Shown here: one piece after another, positions 32,496 through 36,269 of the stretch | How positions within the stretch are numbered: position 1 is the first letter of the stretch | How the letters are laid out: every line of letters begins with the position of its first letter | Origin: Hoskinsella mucinilytica | GTDB lineage: Bacteria; Bacillota_I; Bacilli_A; Erysipelotrichales; Erysipelotrichaceae | NCBI RefSeq assembly: GCF_045223415.1 | Contig: NZ_JBEQZJ010000039.1 | Span: 1-36,269 of the forward strand | DNA: 36,269 nt | Reading direction: 5' to 3' | Program-made: the position numbers and the translations under genes | The notes under the pieces: generated by a model | Told to the model about the DNA's origin: nothing | The model's input: only the letters and a program-made list of their open reading frames with translations | Database searches by the model: none

Positions 32496-34385
32496 TTATT
32501 GTTTTAAAGGTTTTTTTAAGACGACCAAGATAGCCATGCCGACAACAGCACCAATGATCAAGGACGCAAGATATCCTAATGGATTAGATATCACACCAAT
32601 CACAAAGATACCACCATGTGGAGCCATTAAGGTACATCCAAATAACATAGATAAAGCACCTGCTGTACCAGCTCCTACCACACATCCGGGAATGATGTGA
32701 AGTGGATCTGATGCTGCGAAAGGAATTGCACCTTCTGTGATAAAGGAGAACCCCATGATCACATTGGTAAGTGTTGTCTGTTGTTCTTTTTTCGTGAAAC
32801 GATTCTTAAAGAAGAATGTAGCCAATGCAATGGCAAGCGGTGGAACCATACCACCGATCATCACGGCTGCCATAATATCATAGTTACCATTGGCAATAGA
32901 GGCTGTTCCAAACACATATGCTGCTTTATTGATTGGTCCACCCATATCAACTGCCATCATAGCACCTAATACAAGTCCTAGGAACACCTTACTGCTACCA
33001 CCCATAGAATTTAAGACATTGGTTAATCCCTCATTGATTGCCGCAACCGGTGGATTAATGATAAACACCATCAATAATGCCATAAGCAAGATACCGAAGA
33101 ATGGATATAATAAGACAGGTTTCAAGCCTTCAAATGCATCAGGAAGGTAATCAAATACTTTACGTAATCCTTTAATGAGATAGCCTGCCGCAAATCCAGC
33201 AACCAATGCACCAAGAAAACCAGAGTTACCTGAGCTTGCCATTGCACCACCGACAAACCCTACCGCTAATCCAGGGCGATCAGCAATGCTCATTGCAATA
33301 TAACCACTTAATACAGGAAGCATAAAGCCAAAGGCCATATCTCCTGCCGTTTTAAAGAATGAAGCAAGTTCAGTATTTTTACCGAAATTACTTGGATCGA
33401 TGGTATAATCGTCAAACAAGAAAGCCAAAGCAATCAAGATACCACCACCGATAACAAAAGGCAACATATGTGAAACACCATTCATTAAATGTTTATAGAT
33501 TTGACGTCCAAGACTTTCATTACTAACTGCTTCTTGTAACGCTTGTCCTCCCTTTTCCGCATGATAAATCGGCACATTGCCATTGATTGCTTCTTTGATC
33601 AACTGTTCTGCTTTATTGATACCATCCGCAACTTTGACTTGAATCACAGGTTTCCCATCAAAACGAGCCATATCAATATTTTTATCAGCTGCTACGATGA
33701 TGGCTTCACATTCCGCTATTTCTTTTATTGTAGGAGCATTCTTTGTGCCACCAGAACCATCTGTTTCCACTTTAATGGTAATTCCCATTTCTTTTGCTTT
33801 TTCTTCCAATGCTTCTGCTGCCATATACGTATGGGCAATACCTGTTGGACATGCAGTAACTGCCAAAAGACGATAAGTTCCTTGAAACATCTTCTGCTGT
33901 TGTGCTTTTTCTTCCTCTTTTGCTTTTTGATTTGCTTCCTTTTCATTGATCAAGGCTAAGAATTCTTCATTGGAAGAGGCTTCCATTAAAGCGTTTTTAA
34001 ATGTGGTATCCATCAACATTGTTGATAACATTGCCAAGATTTCTAAGTGTTCGCTACCTCCTGTTTGAGGTACGGCAATCATAAAGAATAAGTGTGCCAA
34101 TTGTCCATCTAAAGATGCATAATCTACTCCTTCTTTCACGACCATTGCGCTTAATCCAGGTCTAGTCACCGCCTCACTTTGTGCATGAGGAATCGCTATC
34201 CCTTCGCCGATTCCTGTTGTACTTAAAGCTTCACGAGCGTAGATACCTTTTTTATATATATCTACATCACTTAAGTTTCCTTGTTGATTCATCAATTCTA
34301 CTAATTGTTGAATCGCTTCATCTTTGTTTGTTGCTTGCGCATAAACATTGATACTAACGTTTTTCAATAAGTCGCAAATTTTCAT
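32496..34385 (-). CDS. fruA: PTS fructose-specific EIIABC component
   Basis: The 629-residue protein joins IIA (1-150; His67 in IAIPHAQS), IIB (about 170-275; Cys179 in TACPTGIAHT) and IIC (about 290-629, with many membrane segments, FVIGGGILIALAF, GGAMASSGNSGFLG). A charged linker (about 150-168, rich in Lys/Glu/Gln) links IIA and IIB. It imports fructose and releases fructose-1-phosphate, the substrate of FruK. Its ATG overlaps the fruK stop (ATGA). Last gene of the operon. Confidence 0.97.
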   Translation of the reverse strand: MKICDLLKNVSINVYAQATNKDEAIQQLVELMNQQGNLSDVDIYKKGIYAREALSTTGIGEGIAIPHAQSEAVTRPGLSAMVVKEGVDYASLDGQLAHLFFMIAVPQTGGSEHLEILAMLSTMLMDTTFKNALMEASSNEEFLALINEKEANQKAKEEEKAQQQKMFQGTYRLLAVTACPTGIAHTYMAAEALEEKAKEMGITIKVETDGSGGTKNAPTIKEIAECEAIIVAADKNIDMARFDGKPVIQVKVADGINKAEQLIKEAINGNVPIYHAEKGGQALQEAVSNESLGRQIYKHLMNGVSHMLPFVIGGGILIALAFLFDDYTIDPSNFGKNTELASFFKTAGDMAFGFMLPVLSGYIAMSIADRPGLAVGFVGGAMASSGNSGFLGALVAGFAAGYLIKGLRKVFDYLPDAFEGLKPVLLYPFFGILLMALLMVFIINPPVAAINEGLTNVLNSMGGSSKVFLGLVLGAMMAVDMGGPINKAAYVFGTASIANGNYDIMAAVMIGGMVPPLAIALATFFFKNRFTKKEQQTTLTNVIMGFSFITEGAIPFAASDPLHIIPGCVVGAGTAGALSMLFGCTLMAPHGGIFVIGVISNPLGYLASLIIGAVVGMAILVVLKKPLKQ

Positions 34386-35302
34386 AAAAGTTCCTCCACT
34401 TGTAATGTTTCATATAATTCCATGATGAGATCCTGACCACCTAAATCCTCACTAAAAGCCGTAGCTCCCCCTGCGGCACTACCTAGTCGAAGTGCTTCTT
34501 GATAATTTTGATGCTTTAAATAACCGGCAAGAAACCCTGCTACCATAGAATCCCCTGCACCTACAGAGTTTTTTACCTCTCCTTTGGCAATACCACAGCG
34601 AAACATATGCTTATCTTCCGTAAGCAGAAGCGCTCCCTTAGATGCTCGGGAAATCAATACATTCTTAGCACCCATATCCTGTAGTTTTTTTCCATAATGA
34701 ATTAATGCTTCTTCTGATGTTATTTGAACTTGAAAGAGATCCTCTAATTCATCTTGATTAGGCTTGATCAAGAAAGGATGATAAGGTAAGACATTCAACA
34801 AGAGTGTACCTGTCGCATCTACCACACTTCGTATTTGCTTATGTGATAAGCGTTGAAGAATAACTTCATAGATAGAAGCATCTAAGCAATTTGGGATACT
34901 ACCTGATAACACAAGCATATCACCATCCTCTAAGCAATCAAGTTGATGAAATAATTCATCGAGTTTTGAAGAAGAAATGTAAGGACCACAACCATTAATT
35001 TCCGTTTCTTTATCTCCCTTCATTTTTACATTAATGCGTGAGAAGCCCTCGGGCAAGGTGATCAAAGCATTGGCAAACCCTCGTTTTTGTAAAAGGGCTT
35101 CAATTTCTTTGCCACTAAAACCAGCGATGAAGCCATAAGCGCAAGTTTCATAACCTAAGCGATGAAGAATAGTAGAGACATTGAATCCTTTTCCCCCAAC
35201 GTAAATTTCTTCTGCCTTGCTACGATTGGTACCACCTAAGATAAAGCTATCCACATGCATAAGATAATCCAGAGATGGGTTTAATGTGATCGTATAAATC
35301 AT
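34382..35302 (-). CDS. fruK: 1-phosphofructokinase
   Basis: The 306-residue PfkB-family enzyme begins MIYTITLNPSLDYLMHVDSF, has the GGKGFNVS substrate-binding motif near 37-44 and the catalytic GAGDSMVAGF (Asp base) near the C-terminus. It phosphorylates fructose-1-phosphate to fructose-1,6-bisphosphate, which then enters glycolysis (pfkA-pyk are also in this window). Its ATG overlaps the fruR stop (ATGA), and its stop overlaps the fruA ATG, so all three are translationally coupled. Confidence 0.96.
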   Translation of the reverse strand: MIYTITLNPSLDYLMHVDSFILGGTNRSKAEEIYVGGKGFNVSTILHRLGYETCAYGFIAGFSGKEIEALLQKRGFANALITLPEGFSRINVKMKGDKETEINGCGPYISSSKLDELFHQLDCLEDGDMLVLSGSIPNCLDASIYEVILQRLSHKQIRSVVDATGTLLLNVLPYHPFLIKPNQDELEDLFQVQITSEEALIHYGKKLQDMGAKNVLISRASKGALLLTEDKHMFRCGIAKGEVKNSVGAGDSMVAGFLAGYLKHQNYQEALRLGSAAGGATAFSEDLGGQDLIMELYETLQVEELL

Positions 35303-36048
35303 AACTGTACCTCCACAATGCTAGTATGTTTTTTTAAGTTTTCATCAGGACAATGATCGGTAATGATGATTGCATCATCGATATGAGCAAACCGTACCGG
35401 TGTCACTTTTTGGAACTTTGAATGATCTGCCAGAACATATGCCATTAAACTACGCTGTAATGCGGTTTCTTTGATAGCTGCCTCTTCACTATCTACAGTT
35501 GTAAAGCCGTATTGAATATCAATACCATTCGTCCCGAAAAAGCCTTTTGTAAAATTATAATGCGAAATGGACGCAACGGCTTTAGCACCAGTCACTGCTC
35601 CTGTCACATTCCTTATCTCACCACCCACAATTTGTACTTTAAAACCTTTTTTCAGTAATGCCTGTGCCTGTAAAAGTCCATTGGTGATATAAATTGCTGT
35701 TTTCTCATCTAAATATTCTATGAATTTCAATGTAGATGTTCCTGCATCAATATAAACGAAGTCATTTGCCTCAACTAATTTTGCGGCATAACGAGCAATT
35801 CCATCTTTTTCTTCTGGATGTTCTATTTGACGTTTATCAACATCATCTTCTACAGCGCTATTCATACGTGAGATAGCAGTAGCACCTCCGTGAACCCTTC
35901 TAAGTAGCCCTTGTCGATCCAATTCCAACAAATCTCGGCGTATCGTGGATTCTGAGGTATCTAGCATATCTACTAAATCTGTGACCGTTACTGCGTTTTT
36001 CCGCTTGATTTCTTTCATGATCAATTCATGTCTTTTATTGGTTATCAT
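35299..36048 (-). CDS. fruR: DeoR-family fructose operon regulator
   Basis: The 249-residue regulator has a DeoR winged helix (1-60: ITNKRHELIMKEIKRK, LVDMLDTSESTIRRDLLELD, LLRRVHGGATA) and a DeoRC sugar-phosphate-sensing domain (VYIDAGTSTLKFIEYL; GGEIRN; TGAKAV). It should repress the operon until fructose-1-phosphate accumulates. The ATG at 36048 is chosen for AGAGGTG just upstream; the longer frame to 36084 would start inside the promoter. First gene of fruR-fruK-fruA. Confidence 0.95.
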   Translation of the reverse strand: MITNKRHELIMKEIKRKNAVTVTDLVDMLDTSESTIRRDLLELDRQGLLRRVHGGATAISRMNSAVEDDVDKRQIEHPEEKDGIARYAAKLVEANDFVYIDAGTSTLKFIEYLDEKTAIYITNGLLQAQALLKKGFKVQIVGGEIRNVTGAVTGAKAVASISHYNFTKGFFGTNGIDIQYGFTTVDSEEAAIKETALQRSLMAYVLADHSKFQKVTPVRFAHIDDAIIITDHCPDENLKKHTSIVEVQL

Positions 36049-36071
36049 TGCACTCACCTCTTTACATCTAC

Positions 36072-36100
36072 AGTATATGCTCATTCAGTCATCTTGTCAA
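36072..36100 (-). promoter_or_regulatory. Promoter of the fru operon
   Basis: Minus-strand TTGACA (36100-36095) and TATACT (36077-36072) with 17-bp spacing, near-consensus. The spacer contains ATGACTGAA on the minus strand (36093-36085), a sequence shared with the palindrome at 36181. Confidence 0.85.
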
Positions 36101-36138
36101 CACAAAACAATCAAATTCATTCATTTTTTTGAGGTTAA

Positions 36139-36152
36139 TGATTAAATAATCA
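36139..36152 (-). promoter_or_regulatory. Palindrome TGATTA-AA-TAATCA
   Basis: TGATTA (36139-36144), AA centre, TAATCA (36147-36152), about 40 bp upstream of the fru -35. May be an operator for FruR or another regulator. Simple AT-rich dyads of this length can occur by chance. Confidence 0.35.
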
Positions 36153-36180
36153 AGATTTCCATTGGTTTTAAGGCTATAAA

Positions 36181-36196
36181 ATGACTGAACAGTCAT
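36181..36196 (-). promoter_or_regulatory. Palindrome ATGACTG-AA-CAGTCAT
   Basis: A perfect 7-bp dyad around AA (36181-36196), about 43 bp from the previous palindrome, centre to centre. Its left half ATGACTGAA recurs on the minus strand inside the fru promoter spacer. Confidence 0.45.
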
Positions 36197-36197
36197 A

Positions 36198-36225
36198 AAA
36201 GAGCGTTTTTATGAGTTTGCTCTTT
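36198..36225. terminator. Possible hairpin of the gene beyond the window
   Basis: AAAGAGC (36198-36204) and GCTCTTT (36219-36225) with a 14-base loop. It could end a gene beyond the right edge, on the minus strand (tail TTTTATG), but the T-tract is poor. The bases from 36226 to the end show no gene. Confidence 0.3.
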
Positions 36226-36269
36226 ATTTACTAACTTCAATCATAATTAAACTATTTTAAGTGTTTGCA

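Overview
The window is about 36 kb of AT-rich chromosome from a low-GC Gram-positive bacterium (Bacillota). The evidence is CIRCE control of groESL, a T-box leader before thrS, DnaB/DnaI-type helicase-loading proteins, lipoprotein signal peptides and strong AGGAGG ribosome sites. Protein style and a SpoIVFA/SpoIVFB-like pair suggest a spore-forming member of Erysipelotrichia; this placement is inferred by eye. Nearly all genes lie on the minus strand. The one clear exception is a plus-strand serine recombinase at 15006-15617. No tRNA, rRNA, CRISPR array, insertion sequence or prophage was seen.

Reading by position: 1-1067 holds a PadR regulator, a membrane protein cut by the window edge, and a perfect palindromic operator. 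1088-3532 is a small cluster: CAT-like acetyltransferase, alpha/beta hydrolase, unknown protein, GNAT acetyltransferase. 3611-8635 is an FtsX/MacB-type ABC exporter with its own two-component system, and a response-regulator-like direct repeat in the exporter promoter. 8648-10687 is groES-groEL under two CIRCE elements. 10859-14760 holds a GNAT gene and a T-box-controlled operon thrS - substrate-binding lipoprotein - NifX-like protein. 14879-15664 is the recombinase with upstream repeats. 15668-18155 is LemA and a DUF2207 membrane protein. 18245-20526 is a ROK sugar kinase translationally coupled to an M29 aminopeptidase. 20563-21135 is an unknown membrane-anchored protein. 21271-23703 is pfkA-pyk (lower glycolysis). 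23804-29910 is polA-mutM-coaE-dnaB-dnaI (DNA repair and replication initiation, plus CoA synthesis), a gene order shared in part with Bacilli. 30004-30966 is a ZnuA-like lipoprotein with no histidine. 31079-32387 is the SpoIVFA/SpoIVFB-like pair. 32457-36100 is the fruR-fruK-fruA fructose operon, with palindromes upstream.

Most of the window is core metabolism and housekeeping. The less ordinary points are: the three-gene T-box operon carrying an orphan solute-binding lipoprotein and a His-rich NifX-like protein; a threonyl-tRNA synthetase lacking the TGS domain; the histidine-free ZnuA-family lipoprotein; a ROK kinase without the zinc cysteines; twin CIRCE elements; and the palindromes or direct repeats at the padR, exporter and fru promoters. 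I did not find a clearly new multi-gene defence or mobile system.
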